The notes under the pieces: model-generated
What the model was told of the DNA's origin: nothing
Seen by the model: only the letters and a program-made list of their open reading frames with translations
Databases searched by the model: none
Shown: positions 49,466 to 59,774 of the stretch, one piece after another
Numbering within the stretch: the first letter of the stretch is position 1
Layout: the number at the start of each line of letters is the position of its first letter
Made by a program: the position numbers and the translations under genes
Source: Aureispira sp. CCB-E
GTDB taxonomy: Bacteria > Bacteroidota > Bacteroidia > Chitinophagales > Saprospiraceae
Direction: 5' to 3'
NCBI RefSeq assembly: GCF_031326345.1
Contig: NZ_CP133671.1
Coordinates: 2,170,001 to 2,234,000 of the forward strand
DNA: 64,000 nucleotides

Positions 49466-50950
49466 TTAGCTCCATTTGCGAGCCGCCCACTTAGATTTTT
49501 GAGTGTTTTGTGTTGTTGTTGCCGTACTTTGTTGTTTATTAGAATTCATCAAGTACGCTGCTAATTTAGCTGCCAATTCTGCCTCTTTATCATCCTCTTG
49601 GACTAGTGCATTGGGATCAAAGTGTTTTTTGACAAAGTTAGTATCAAAATTACCAGAAACAAAAGCATCGTGTTGCAGTACATAGGTTCCAAATGGTAGT
49701 GTTGTTTCGCAGCCGTCAATATGATATTCTTCAATGGCGCGCAGCATTCTTTGGATAGCTTCTTGACGATCTTTGCCGTAGGTGATCAATTTGGAAATCA
49801 TCGGGTCGTAATAAATAGGAATATCCATTCCTTCTTCAAAACCATCATCGACACGTACGCCTGTTCCTTTAGGAATTTTGTAAGTGCTTAATTTTCCAAT
49901 ACTTGGCAAGAAGTTATTAACAGGATCTTCTGCATAAACACGAAGTTCGAGGGCATGACCTTGTATACTCAAATCTTCTTGTTGAATACTTAGCTTTTCG
50001 CCTCTTGCAATCAAAATTTGCTGTTTAACTAAATCAACACCCGAGATTAATTCCGTTACAGGATGTTCTACTTGCAAACGTGTATTCATTTCTAAGAAGT
50101 AGAACGTCTTATTATTTTCTAATAAAAATTCTACAGTTCCAGCACCAACATAATCACATAATTGAGCTACTCGTACGGCACAAGCACCCATCGCATCTCT
50201 TAATTCGGGTGTTAAAACGATAGAAGGAGCTTCTTCTACAACTTTTTGATGACGGCGTTGAATGGAGCACTCTCGCTCAAACAAATGAATGACATTGCCA
50301 TGTGTATCGGCCAATACTTGTATTTCGATATGTCGAGGAGAGGTCACGTATTTTTCAATAAAAACAGAACCATCGCCAAAAGCAGATTGCGCTTCAGAGA
50401 TCGCACGTTCCATTTGCTCGTCTAGTTCTTCAACCTTTTCAACGACGCGCATTCCTTTTCCACCACCACCAGCAGAAGCTTTGATTAGAATAGGAAAGCC
50501 AATTTCTAGGGCAATTTTTTTTGCTAGTTCAGGATCTTCGATGGCTTCTTCTGTACCAGGAACCAATGGAATGTCATTTGCCTTCGCAGCTTCTTTCGCA
50601 GCTAATTTACTTCCCATCATCTCAATAGCATGAGGTTTGGGACCAATAAAAGTAATACCAGCATCTGTAACTTGTTTGGCAAAAGTAGCATTTTCGCTCA
50701 AAAAGCCATACCCTGGATGAATGCCTTCAACCCCTAGCTCTTTGGCAACAGCAATAATTTTTTCTCCCAATAAATAAGACTGGTTGGAGGCAGGAGGACC
50801 CAAACAAACGGCTTCATCAGCATAGCGAACATGGGGAGCATTTCTATCAGCTTCGGAATAAACAGCTACCGTTTTGATGCCCATTTCACGGCAAGTACGC
50901 ATAACACGCATGGCAATTTCTCCTCTATTAGCAACCAGTATTTTTTTCAT
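49466..50950 (-). CDS. accC: Biotin carboxylase subunit of acetyl-CoA carboxylase
   Basis: This 494-residue protein starts KILVANRGEIAMRVMRTCRE, with the biotin carboxylase domain, the ATP-grasp Gly-rich loop ASAGGGGKGMRVV (158-170), the catalytic ERECSIQRRHQKVVEEAPS and MNTRLQVEHPVTE blocks, and a C-terminal biotin carboxylase domain. It ends in a short polar tail of low complexity. It carboxylates biotin on a carrier protein as the first step of fatty acid synthesis. The carrier gene accB is not adjacent. A propionyl- or other acyl-CoA carboxylase subunit is possible. Confidence 0.9.
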   Translation of the reverse strand: MKKILVANRGEIAMRVMRTCREMGIKTVAVYSEADRNAPHVRYADEAVCLGPPASNQSYLLGEKIIAVAKELGVEGIHPGYGFLSENATFAKQVTDAGITFIGPKPHAIEMMGSKLAAKEAAKANDIPLVPGTEEAIEDPELAKKIALEIGFPILIKASAGGGGKGMRVVEKVEELDEQMERAISEAQSAFGDGSVFIEKYVTSPRHIEIQVLADTHGNVIHLFERECSIQRRHQKVVEEAPSIVLTPELRDAMGACAVRVAQLCDYVGAGTVEFLLENNKTFYFLEMNTRLQVEHPVTELISGVDLVKQQILIARGEKLSIQQEDLSIQGHALELRVYAEDPVNNFLPSIGKLSTYKIPKGTGVRVDDGFEEGMDIPIYYDPMISKLITYGKDRQEAIQRMLRAIEEYHIDGCETTLPFGTYVLQHDAFVSGNFDTNFVKKHFDPNALVQEDDKEAELAAKLAAYLMNSNKQQSTATTTQNTQKSKWAARKWS

Positions 50951-51269
50951 AGTCTTAATTATATATTTATGTTAGTGGAGGGATTTCTATCGTTTAAAAT
51001 TAGCTTCAAAACAGAAGCTTTGCGAATTTACAAAAAAAATAGAAAAGGAAGTGTTTTTCTTGAAAAACAGGAATTACTTTTGTCTTGCTTGCAAGGTGTT
51101 TTTTCTATGGACTTATAAGGTGTTGACGCTTGTAAGTTAGAATGTTATGTTGTTTTAGATAGAACTGTGCAGATGTTTTTGTATTTTATCCAAATATTTT
51201 TGATTGAGAATTGTTGTATTAGTAGTATGATTGAATTATGATTAATGGCAGCTGCTTAATAAAATAACT
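50951..51269. other. Divergent intergenic region, nothing firm
   Basis: This region between accC and the CapA-like gene is A/T-rich. It has one small stem (AGCTTC / GAAGCT near 51002-51019) and no repeat module or convincing frame. It should hold two divergent promoters. Confidence 0.45.
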
Positions 51270-52583
51270 ATGAAAATTACCTCTTATCTAATTCTACTGG
51301 CAAGTTGTACACTATCGTGTACGAATGTGGATACTCCAACTACTATTACAAATTTAGCTAACCAACCAATCGACACTTCAACCAAAGAAGTATTGTTAGT
51401 AGATAGTTTGCATCGGATAAAGTTGACTTTTGTGGGAGATATCATGGGACACGACAACCAAATTCGTGCGGCAGTTGGCGAGCCTTCTAAGATGAAGAGT
51501 AGGGATATGAGTGATTTTGATTATGAAACTTGTTTTAGGTATGTTAAACCTATTTTTGAGGAAGCAGACTTGATGATTGGAAACTTGGAACTTACTTTGA
51601 GCAACAAAGGGCGTTATACGGGATATCCAATGTTTCGGTCGCCAGATATCTTAGCTGCGTACTTAAAAGATGCAGGTTTCGATTTGTTGACAACTTGTAA
51701 CAATCATTCCAACGATGGATTTAAATACGGTTTAACACATACCATAGATGTTTTAGATTCTCTAGGAATCAAACATACAGGAACCTTCAAAAACCAAGCA
51801 GAGCGAGACTCTCTTTATCCTTTAATTGTAGAGAAAAAAGTGGATGGAACAACTTTTCGCTTGGCTTTTATTAATTATACTTATGCAACGAATGGGCTTA
51901 AAACCAAAGAGCCTTGTATTGTCAATATGATCGAGCAAAATCAAATTTATAAGGATATTGTACAAGCCAAAGCGGCAAAACCTGATATGATTATTGCCAT
52001 TATGCATTGGGGAAAAGAATACAAATTAAACGAACATAGAAGTCAAGTTGAATATACGCAGTTTTTGTGGGAAAATGGGGTAGATGTTGTCATTGGGGCG
52101 CATCCTCATGTCATACAACCAATTAAGACAGATACTATTTGGCAAGAAGATTCTTCTACTTTTCGAGAAGTATTGGTCACCTACTCTTTAGGAAATTTTA
52201 TCTCTAATCAATACCGAACAAATACGGATATTGGTCTTATCTTTGAATTAGAATTAGTAAAAAATAGCCAAACAAACCAAACTACAATTGGAGCGCATGA
52301 TTATATTTTAGCTTGGCGCTATATACAAGGACGTTATAATATGGATTTAAGAGAAGGCTTTGACTGGACGTATGCAGTATTGCCTGTGACAGCATTTGAA
52401 GATAGTCCTCAAGTCTACTTTGATATAACAACAAGTCAAGTACAAGCGATGCGATCTGTAGCTAAGCGCATGCGTACCCACTTAGGCAAATGGCAGAGTA
52501 AAGAACGCAAGGTTGCTCTAAAAGATTTGGGCTCTATAAAGTCTTTGAAAAAAGTAGATGCAACGCCAAAAACAATTCAATAA
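51270..52583 (+). CDS. CapA-family (PgsA-like) lipoprotein
   Basis: This 437-residue protein has a lipoprotein signal (LASCTLSC, Cys 17) and a metallophosphatase-like CapA domain: FVGDIMGHD (Asp 57, His 61), ADLMIGNLELTLSNKGRYTG, TTCNNHSNDGF, IAIMHWGKEY and GAHPHVIQPI. The family takes part in poly-gamma-glutamate or polysaccharide metabolism and may hydrolyse phosphate esters. It lies in the envelope. The next gene starts directly after its stop codon, so they are one operon. Confidence 0.9.
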   Translation: MKITSYLILLASCTLSCTNVDTPTTITNLANQPIDTSTKEVLLVDSLHRIKLTFVGDIMGHDNQIRAAVGEPSKMKSRDMSDFDYETCFRYVKPIFEEADLMIGNLELTLSNKGRYTGYPMFRSPDILAAYLKDAGFDLLTTCNNHSNDGFKYGLTHTIDVLDSLGIKHTGTFKNQAERDSLYPLIVEKKVDGTTFRLAFINYTYATNGLKTKEPCIVNMIEQNQIYKDIVQAKAAKPDMIIAIMHWGKEYKLNEHRSQVEYTQFLWENGVDVVIGAHPHVIQPIKTDTIWQEDSSTFREVLVTYSLGNFISNQYRTNTDIGLIFELELVKNSQTNQTTIGAHDYILAWRYIQGRYNMDLREGFDWTYAVLPVTAFEDSPQVYFDITTSQVQAMRSVAKRMRTHLGKWQSKERKVALKDLGSIKSLKKVDATPKTIQ

Positions 52584-52584
52584 C

Positions 52585-53301
52585 ATGAATCGAATACTGA
52601 TATGGACAACAATCATTAGCATTACTATTTGTATTGCCATAAAGGAATATGTAGCTTATAAAAGTTTTGATATTGAAGCACATTTATTGGCTTATGGCAA
52701 TGCTAAACATACGATTCATAAGAGGCGGCTAGATTTTGAAAAAGAATGGAAATCTCACCCACAACGTCTACCAACGCTTCAAAAAATGGCTAAAAACTAT
52801 TTGTATACTACTTTAACAGATAGCGTTTTTTCTTATTGGTATGGTACAACTTGGGATTTTAACGGTACAACAGAGAAGCCCCGAAAAGGGAAAATTGCTT
52901 GCGGCTATTTTGTAACCACAACACTTGAGCATTGTGGTTTTACACTACCACGAGTAAAATTAGCTCAGCAAGCTGCTTCTATCATTATCAGAACCCTATG
53001 TCCGAAGAAAAGTATTCAAGCATTTAATCAATTAAACAAACTAAAGGCTTATTTGGATACACAACCTAGTGGTATTTATATCGTAGGATTAGACACACAT
53101 GTTGGCTATTTGTGGAATACTAAAAACAACCTTTACTTTGTACATGCTAGTTATTCTGGTAATAAACAAGTCCGTAAAGAACTTTGGAATGAATCCATTG
53201 TGTTAGGAAAATCAAAGTTATTCGTTGTTGGAAACTTATTGGATAACATTGAATTGATGAACCATTGGATTAAAGGAACTCCTATTGCAATGAAAGAATA
53301 G
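52585..53301 (+). CDS. Putative membrane-anchored papain-like hydrolase
   Basis: This protein of 238 residues starts at ATG 52585, one base after the CapA stop; a frame from 52558 is less likely. It has an N-terminal membrane anchor (about 5-20) and a domain with Cys 106 (IACGYFVTTTLEHCGF), His 172 (GLDTHVGYLWNTKNN) and His 187 (YFVHASY). The order Cys then His, with GxxTHVGY and HASY, resembles the NlpC/P60 and related papain-like folds. It could cut peptide bonds in the cell wall or a capsule-like poly-glutamate made by its neighbour. This is inferred from motifs and context. Confidence 0.6.
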   Translation: MNRILIWTTIISITICIAIKEYVAYKSFDIEAHLLAYGNAKHTIHKRRLDFEKEWKSHPQRLPTLQKMAKNYLYTTLTDSVFSYWYGTTWDFNGTTEKPRKGKIACGYFVTTTLEHCGFTLPRVKLAQQAASIIIRTLCPKKSIQAFNQLNKLKAYLDTQPSGIYIVGLDTHVGYLWNTKNNLYFVHASYSGNKQVRKELWNESIVLGKSKLFVVGNLLDNIELMNHWIKGTPIAMKE

Positions 53302-53332
53302 ATTAGAATAAGCATTTAAAAAAGAGAATGAA

Positions 53333-56300
53333 TTATCGGAATAACGTTAAGTCGCCAGAATATCGAATAACGGCGCCATCAATAAACTCTACCTCAACCA
53401 TATAAACATAAACTCCTGTTTGCAACTTTTGACCTCTAAAAGTGCCGTCCCATCCAAAGTTTTTCCAATGACTAGGGATATTTTCTTTGTTACAAACTAA
53501 ATCCCCCCATCGATCAAAAATCAAATAACGTTTGATCATTGCCACATCATTGCCACTGTAAACATCATGGATGTCGTTCTGCCCATCATTATTAGGAGAA
53601 AATGCATTGGGGATAAATAAATCTCGATCTTTTTCAACAACCACTAAAAAAGAATCCCTAGCAATACATCCCGCTTGTGTTGTTACTAAAACGCTATAGT
53701 ACTTACGATCATCGACTGGTTGTATGGTTGTTTTACGACAAGGAGGACAAGTTATGTCTCCTGTATTAACAGACCAATCATAGGTATAATAATCAAAAAA
53801 ACTAAGTTTTGCTTCTACGTCTAAGGTGGCACCCAATTCAATGGTAGTATCTCGTCCAGCATCAACAACTAATAAGTCGGGTTCTTGGACAACAACAGGA
53901 CTATATTCAGCTCTACAGCCAGCAGCATCTTGTAGGTATAATTTGTACGTAGTTCCAGCAGGAACCGCAAAGCTATCAACCGAACTAAAGTTGATGCCAT
54001 CCATAGAATAGGTATATCCAGGACGACCGCCCTGTCCAATAATCCGAATACGTCCGTCAGAGTATCCAAAGCAACTAACATCTTGAACATCGTAGTTGAC
54101 TCGAAGAATAGGAGGTTCCGTCAAACTAGTTTGGATGGTTTTAGTACAGCCATTAGCATCTGTTACAGTGAGTTGATAGTTGCCCGCTCTTAAATTGGTG
54201 GCAATAGAATCCGACTGGAAGGTTGACCATTGATACTGATAAGCATAGGTACCCCCTGATACAATAGGAATTAAAGCACCATTGGGATTTCCCGTACAAC
54301 TAACTTCTACACTATCGAGTACAATTTGAAGTGAATCAGGTGCGGTTAGCGTAAAATTGACAGGTGCCCATGTCCTACAGCGATTGGCATCCCATACGGT
54401 ATCTAAAGTATAGGTACCCTCAGGCAGGTTATTTAATTGTGCTCCTGTAGCATTATGATTCCAAATATAAGAATAAGGGGCTAAGCCGTTTTGTGCCACT
54501 ACTTGGATACTACCATCAGCATAACCAAAGCAACTTGGATGAACAATCCCTGACGCAACAGGATCTAATTGTAAAACCAATTCTTGAACTTGATAACTAA
54601 TTATGGTATCACAACCTTGATTATCTTGAAGTGTCAAGTTGTACGTTCCGTTTGATAGGTTATTATAAGATGTATTGGTGCTAAATCCTGTATTATCCCA
54701 ATTATAAAGATAGGGAGCACCATTTGACCCATTGCTATTAAGTACTAAAATGGCACCATCTGTTCCTCCATCACAGGTAGGACGAACGATGCTATCTGTC
54801 AATTCCCAAGGCGGTGGTCCTCCAATGGTCAGTGTTTCTTCTGCTGTACAAATACCATTCGAAATACTAACCATATAGTTTCCAACTAACAAATTATTGA
54901 TTGTATTTCCTGTATTACCAGTAGACCAACTGTAAGAATAAGGCGTTAGGTGGGTGGTAGTTGGAGTAATAGTTGCTACACCATCTGGATTATCTCGACA
55001 CAAAACATCTGTAGTGGCGGTGGTATATTGTAAAGCATTGACTGTTTGGCAGCATGAATCGACATTTAACAAAACAACATGTGTCACTAGACAGCCCTCT
55101 GTCGTTTCTACAGATAAAACAGCCGATTTTTGACCTGGAGTATTATAGGTCACGTTATGAGGACCTTGTGTATTGGCAGTTGCAGGGCTTGCACCAGTTC
55201 CAAATGTCCAAGACCAATTGGCAATATTTCCAAAGGCAAAACTAGAATTATCTGTAAAGGTCCATGTTTCACTAGCACAATTTGTACTAGGAGCAGAGAC
55301 ATTAAAATCAGCAGTAGGTCCCTGAAAGGTTGCTGTTCCACCAAAATCCATTTGAAAACCATTGCCTGTGGAGGTGAAATTATTAATCAGTAAGGCATAA
55401 CTCCTTCCTGCCACTAAATTGGCAGGAGATAGCCAATTGTCTTGTCCTTGCGAGCACCCAGGTTGTTCATTGGTATCGTTTGAGGTGGCTCTTAGCCCTG
55501 TAGGACCATGACAAGGGGTGGGGTAGTTGGCAACAGCCTCACCAGCAGCCATACAGCGAAGTACCGTTTTTCCTACACAGTTGTTAATTCCATTGGGCAG
55601 TTCGTAAAGAACAAAATCCAAATCATCAGAGGCATTATTAGGAGTCAACGTAAATGTCAGAGAGCCACTTTGGTCACAGGTCCACTTAAACCAAGTAGAA
55701 TTGGATTCAGAATTTCCTCCTAAACCTCCCAGGCAACTATTGGATGCTTCATCAGGATCTAAGCCAGCTCCTACAACGCTTTGAACAACAAAGGAAGATT
55801 TATCACAAAGAACAGATGCAGAATTACAATCAGAGCCTGGTAGGGCAGGACCATTATAGTTTTGAGCACAAATCTGGAATGTTCCAGTACTACCCAAGTT
55901 TCCTTTTATACGCAAAAAGTAAGTTTGCCCAATGACCAATGCCCCCTTGTACAAGTCGACAATGTTATTTCCAGCAGAAGCATTTTGACATTGCAAGTGT
56001 GATAAGGTGCCACCACTACTCGTACAAGTGCCTGTATAAAGAGCAATTTGAGGACGCAATAGTGTGCCTCCTGGTGTTGGTGCTTGACTCCCGTTTACGG
56101 TAATATTGATATCAGTTCCTACCGCTACAAAACTAAACCAAACATCTCCATTATTATTACTAAAACACGGGGAAGTAGGAAAATTGGATGCTGTTGCTCC
56201 TACATTGGTGTAAGCGGCAACTGGAGAACACCAATTGCTACTAATAGGTAAAGGAGTCGCATTGTGACAATCGTCATTGCTAGGCTGGGCAAAAGATACG

Positions 56301-56347
56301 AGACAAAGACAACTGCAAAATAAAAGGAAGATTAAACGAAGAAACAT
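53333..56347 (-). CDS. Multi-domain adhesin-like protein with SprB repeats and T9SS type B signal
   Basis: The start at 56347 gives 1004 residues with a signal peptide (MFLRLIFLLFCSCLCLVSFA); the longer frame to 56455 only adds an extra segment. The N-terminal ~330 residues carry two jellyroll-like blocks of secreted-protein type (NDDCHNATPLPIS, SDCNSASVLC), followed by a PKD-like domain (WTFTDNSSFAFGNIANWSWT). Five SprB-like repeats of ~75 residues follow, then an Ig-like segment and a CHU_C type B domain (FIPNAFSPNNDGQNDIHDVY ... GVYVYMVEVEF). It is likely exported by T9SS and exposed on the cell surface as an adhesin. Cys residues are frequent. Confidence 0.88.
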   Translation of the reverse strand: MFLRLIFLLFCSCLCLVSFAQPSNDDCHNATPLPISSNWCSPVAAYTNVGATASNFPTSPCFSNNNGDVWFSFVAVGTDINITVNGSQAPTPGGTLLRPQIALYTGTCTSSGGTLSHLQCQNASAGNNIVDLYKGALVIGQTYFLRIKGNLGSTGTFQICAQNYNGPALPGSDCNSASVLCDKSSFVVQSVVGAGLDPDEASNSCLGGLGGNSESNSTWFKWTCDQSGSLTFTLTPNNASDDLDFVLYELPNGINNCVGKTVLRCMAAGEAVANYPTPCHGPTGLRATSNDTNEQPGCSQGQDNWLSPANLVAGRSYALLINNFTSTGNGFQMDFGGTATFQGPTADFNVSAPSTNCASETWTFTDNSSFAFGNIANWSWTFGTGASPATANTQGPHNVTYNTPGQKSAVLSVETTEGCLVTHVVLLNVDSCCQTVNALQYTTATTDVLCRDNPDGVATITPTTTHLTPYSYSWSTGNTGNTINNLLVGNYMVSISNGICTAEETLTIGGPPPWELTDSIVRPTCDGGTDGAILVLNSNGSNGAPYLYNWDNTGFSTNTSYNNLSNGTYNLTLQDNQGCDTIISYQVQELVLQLDPVASGIVHPSCFGYADGSIQVVAQNGLAPYSYIWNHNATGAQLNNLPEGTYTLDTVWDANRCRTWAPVNFTLTAPDSLQIVLDSVEVSCTGNPNGALIPIVSGGTYAYQYQWSTFQSDSIATNLRAGNYQLTVTDANGCTKTIQTSLTEPPILRVNYDVQDVSCFGYSDGRIRIIGQGGRPGYTYSMDGINFSSVDSFAVPAGTTYKLYLQDAAGCRAEYSPVVVQEPDLLVVDAGRDTTIELGATLDVEAKLSFFDYYTYDWSVNTGDITCPPCRKTTIQPVDDRKYYSVLVTTQAGCIARDSFLVVVEKDRDLFIPNAFSPNNDGQNDIHDVYSGNDVAMIKRYLIFDRWGDLVCNKENIPSHWKNFGWDGTFRGQKLQTGVYVYMVEVEFIDGAVIRYSGDLTLFR

Positions 56348-57103
56348 ACCGAATAAACTATTGATATTTGGAAAATTGGATTGATGTTTTGGATAAATGC
56401 ACAAAATAAGTGCTAATACCAATGGAACGATTATAAAGCTCAAAAAGATTGCCACATTGCAATAATTTTATATTTACATATAAAACCGTTTTAATTTAGC
56501 CTTCCCCTACCTTTGTAAGTCATTAATTGACAAATAAAAACAACTTATAGTCTAAAAAACAATGGGTAGTAGATGATTTTTAGTTTTTAATGTGTTTTGT
56601 TTTGATAATTAAGTGGTTAGGGCTTGGCTTGTTAAATGAAAAAGAACACCACTTGATGTTTTTCTTTGAAAAACTAAAAAATTAGCAATTTACTATACCT
56701 TAAAACGATAATAAAACCTATTTTGGGGGAAATTTCTATCCAATGAAAGCAAATAAGAAAGGCAAAGAGCTGAAACATGATTTTTCTTAAATAAGTGGAA
56801 CCTGAAAAATAAGGGAGATAACTTTTCTCAACGATTACTTAAAATATAGGAATTATAACCAACTTAATTAATAGTTCTTTTACCTTTAAACCTTTAATAC
56901 AGAGTGAAAAGAATGGGTTTGTTCAAACTATTTAGCCTGTTTTTTACAACTTTTCTAATAAACAATAACCCACGGTGTCGTTTAATGCTAAGTCATATAA
57001 GTTTTACGCAGTATAGGGTGTAAAGCATTGTAAATGATAAAGTAGCCAACACAGTGGACTATTATAAATAAAATAACCATTAAAGATTAAAATTAGAAAC
57101 AAT
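56348..57103. other. Long intergenic region, little structure
   Basis: This 756-base stretch between divergent genes is A/T-rich. I found TACCTTTG at 56508-56515 (plus), which fits the -7 consensus, but no matching -33 box. There is no member of the dispersed repeat family and no frame of useful length. It may contain an unseen small RNA. Confidence 0.4.
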
Positions 57104-58165
57104 ATGGCAAATCGAATGTCTGCTATTGAAGCAAAGTATGAAGCGCAAAAAATAGCATTTGCACCTATCTTTTTTCACGCAACAGTATGTCTTAAGGAAC
57201 TAAATATTTTAGACGTTATAGCTAAAGCTAGAGTAGGACTTACTTTAGAAGAAATTGCAGAACAAACAGGATTGTCACATTATGGCGTAAAAGTTCTTTT
57301 AGAGGCTGGTTTGTGCATTAATATTGTTGAGCAAGACGAGGAAAAAAAATACAGATTGACAACTGTTGGACGCTTTATCCGTTCGGATCGAATGACAGAG
57401 GTTAATATGAATTTTGCTAAAGATGTTTGTTATGCAGGTTTGGAGCATTTAAAAGAGTCTATTGTAGAAGGAAAACCTGCTGGTCTAAAAGTCTTTGGTG
57501 ATTGGCCAACAGTATACGAAGGTTTGTCTCAATTGCCAGATCAAGTCAAAAAATCTTGGTTTGAGTTTGATCATTTTTATTCTGATGATGCTTTTCCTTA
57601 TGCTTTAGACCTTGTATTTAAAGAGCCTGTGCACAATTTATTTGATATTGGAGGCAATACAGGAAAATGGGCAAGAGCTTGTTGCGAATACAACGATCAA
57701 GTCAACATAAAAATGTTAGACTTACCTGGACAGCTAAATGTAGCGAAGGAAACAAATGCCAAAGAGCCTTATTCGGATCGAATCAGCTATTTTGAAATCA
57801 ATCTATTAGATGAAGAACAAGCGATTCCAAAAGGTGCAGATACGGTATGGATGAGTCAGTTTTTAGATTGTTTTAGTTCGGATGAAATTTTATCTATTTT
57901 AAAACGAGTACATGATGCTGTAGACGAAAATGCTTTTGTTTACATTTTAGAGCCATTTTGGAATAACCAACGATTCCCTGCAAGTGAATTCTGTTTGGTA
58001 GGAACATCTCTTTACTTTACTTGTATTGCTAATGGAAATAGCAAAATGTATCATTCAGAAGAGATGAAAAAAATGTCTGTAGATACAGGATTTGAAGTAG
58101 TGGATACATTTGAACTCATAGGAGATTCTTATCATACTTTGTTAAAACTTAAGAAAAGAAGTTAA
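57104..58165 (+). CDS. O-methyltransferase-like SAM-dependent enzyme
   Basis: This 353-residue protein has an N-terminal dimer/winged-helix domain (TLEEIAEQTGLSHYGVKVLL) and a C-terminal class I methyltransferase domain with NLFDIGGNTGKWARACCEYN as motif I, then MLDLPGQLNVAKETN and VWMSQFLDCFSSDEILSILK. This is the layout of the acetylserotonin/caffeate O-methyltransferase family. In Bacteroidota, relatives occur in pigment and polyene pathways, but no such cluster is here. The substrate is unknown. An acyl-CoA dehydrogenase gene follows about 200 bases later. Confidence 0.85.
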   Translation: MANRMSAIEAKYEAQKIAFAPIFFHATVCLKELNILDVIAKARVGLTLEEIAEQTGLSHYGVKVLLEAGLCINIVEQDEEKKYRLTTVGRFIRSDRMTEVNMNFAKDVCYAGLEHLKESIVEGKPAGLKVFGDWPTVYEGLSQLPDQVKKSWFEFDHFYSDDAFPYALDLVFKEPVHNLFDIGGNTGKWARACCEYNDQVNIKMLDLPGQLNVAKETNAKEPYSDRISYFEINLLDEEQAIPKGADTVWMSQFLDCFSSDEILSILKRVHDAVDENAFVYILEPFWNNQRFPASEFCLVGTSLYFTCIANGNSKMYHSEEMKKMSVDTGFEVVDTFELIGDSYHTLLKLKKRS

Positions 58166-58248
58166 GTAACTTGAGGGAAGGTTAAGAGTTATTTTCTATG
58201 GGCAATATAGAGCAAAGAAAATAATTCTTAATTTTTTAATTAAAATCT

Positions 58249-58256
58249 TATATTTG
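58249..58256 (+). promoter_or_regulatory. Putative -7 box before the acyl-CoA dehydrogenase
   Basis: TATATTTG fits TAnnTTTG about 118 bases before the start at 58374; there is no clear -33 TTG. Confidence 0.35.
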
Positions 58257-58373
58257 TCGAAAATTTAGTGCATACGGAGGACTAATTCTTAAAAGTACTA
58301 AATTTTATAATAAACAATCCTTTTTACTAACCAGTGATAGCCATAAGGCTATGCTATATAGAACACAAGGTTT

Positions 58374-59555
58374 ATGAATTTTGAATTAACCGAAGAGCAT
58401 TTAGCAGTAAAAGAGGCTGCTCGTGATTTTGCACAACAAGAACTATTACCTGGCGTTATTGAGCGCGATTCTAAAATGATTCACGCTACTGAGCAACTCA
58501 AAAAAATGGGGGAACTTGGCTTTTTGGGGATGATGGTTGACCCTAAGTATGGGGGAGGAGGAATGGATGCACTTTCTTATGTGTTGGCTATGGAAGAAAT
58601 TTCTAAAGTAGATAACTCCTGTTCTGTTTGTATGTCTGTTAACAACTCATTGGTTTGTTGGGGATTAGAGGAGTATGGAACGGAAGAACAAAAACAAAAG
58701 TATTTGACAAAATTAGCCACTGGTGAATGGATTGGTGCTTTTTGTTTATCTGAACCAGAAGCGGGCTCTGATGCTACCTCTCAACGTACAACAGCGATTG
58801 ATATGGGCGACCATTATGTTTTGAATGGTACCAAAAATTGGATTACAAATGGAGGAACATCTAGAGTACACTTAGTAATTGCACAAACGGATGTAGAGAA
58901 AGGACACAGAGGAATTAATGCTTTTATTGTTGAAACAGATTGGGATGGTGTTGTAATTGGAGCTAAAGAAGATAAGCTAGGAATCCGTTCTTCAGATACG
59001 CACACTATCATGTACAATGATGTTAAAGTTCCTAAAGAAAATCGTATTGGAGCAGATGGCTTTGGATTTAAATTTGCTATGAAAACGCTTTCTGGTGGTC
59101 GTATAGGGATTGCTGCACAAGCGTTAGGAATTGCAGGAGGTGCTTATGAATTAGCTTCTGCTTATGCCAAAGAGCGCAGTGCTTTTGGAAAGCCAATTAT
59201 TAAGCATCAAGGTGTTAGCTTTAAGTTGGCTACTATGGCAACTGAAATAGAAGCTGCTAAAATGTTGGTATATCGTGCTGCTTGGTTAAAAGACCAACAC
59301 ATGGAATATGATTTAGCAGGTTCTCAAGCTAAACTATATGCTTCTGAAGTAGCTATGCGCACAACAGTTGAGGCTGTACAGGTGCATGGAGGATATGGTT
59401 TTGTAAAAGAATATCACGTAGAGCGTTTGATGCGTGATGCGAAAATTACACAAATCTATGAAGGCACTTCGGAAGTTCAACGCATCGTTATTGGGCGATT
59501 CAACGAAAAAGGACAGTTATATGTGCCTGTTGTAAATTTGCATAAAGTTGAGTAG
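58374..59555 (+). CDS. Acyl-CoA dehydrogenase
   Basis: This 393-residue protein has the full acyl-CoA dehydrogenase fold: an N-terminal helical domain, FCLSEPEAGSDATSQRTTAI (FAD-binding), WITNGGTSRVHLVI, ERSAFGKPIIKHQGVSFKLA, and the C-terminal YEGTSEVQRIVIGRF with the catalytic Glu near residue 363. It oxidises an acyl-CoA to the 2,3-enoyl-CoA and passes electrons to ETF. The short length and motif set suit short- or medium-chain substrates. A weak terminator follows. Confidence 0.95.
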   Translation: MNFELTEEHLAVKEAARDFAQQELLPGVIERDSKMIHATEQLKKMGELGFLGMMVDPKYGGGGMDALSYVLAMEEISKVDNSCSVCMSVNNSLVCWGLEEYGTEEQKQKYLTKLATGEWIGAFCLSEPEAGSDATSQRTTAIDMGDHYVLNGTKNWITNGGTSRVHLVIAQTDVEKGHRGINAFIVETDWDGVVIGAKEDKLGIRSSDTHTIMYNDVKVPKENRIGADGFGFKFAMKTLSGGRIGIAAQALGIAGGAYELASAYAKERSAFGKPIIKHQGVSFKLATMATEIEAAKMLVYRAAWLKDQHMEYDLAGSQAKLYASEVAMRTTVEAVQVHGGYGFVKEYHVERLMRDAKITQIYEGTSEVQRIVIGRFNEKGQLYVPVVNLHKVE

Positions 59556-59589
59556 TTTGATAGAGTAATTTATTAACTTAGAATAAATC

Positions 59590-59629
59590 ATAAAATGTTA
59601 TGCTCATAGAGTGTAGCATTTTTTTTTGT
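59590..59629 (+). terminator. Stem-loop terminator after the acyl-CoA dehydrogenase gene
   Basis: AATGTTA (59594-59600) pairs with TAGCATT (with G-U) near 59614-59620, followed by nine T. Confidence 0.6.
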
Positions 59630-59691
59630 CCAATTGAAAATGGATTTATGGTATTTAACAAAATCAAAATATAGAGATTAAAGAACTAAGT

Positions 59692-59772
59692 AATAGTGAT
59701 CTTATGAGCGTAGCGAACGATCAGGTAATAGAATTGTAGGAGTCAACGAATTGTTATTATTGATCACTATGA
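59692..59772. repeat. Possible dispersed element, copy J
   Basis: Outer arms TAGTGATC (59694-59701) and GATCACTA (59762-59769) enclose GAGCGTAGCGAACGATCA and GTCAACGAATTG, fragments like the GTAGCGAAC and TCAACGAA arms of other copies. Confidence 0.45.
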
Positions 59773-59774
59773 GA

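Noticed and set aside
52558-52584. Upstream start for the Cys-His hydrolase overlapping CapA
   Set aside because: The ATG at 52585 directly after the CapA stop gives a normal anchor; the extra nine residues overlap CapA and add nothing recognisable.
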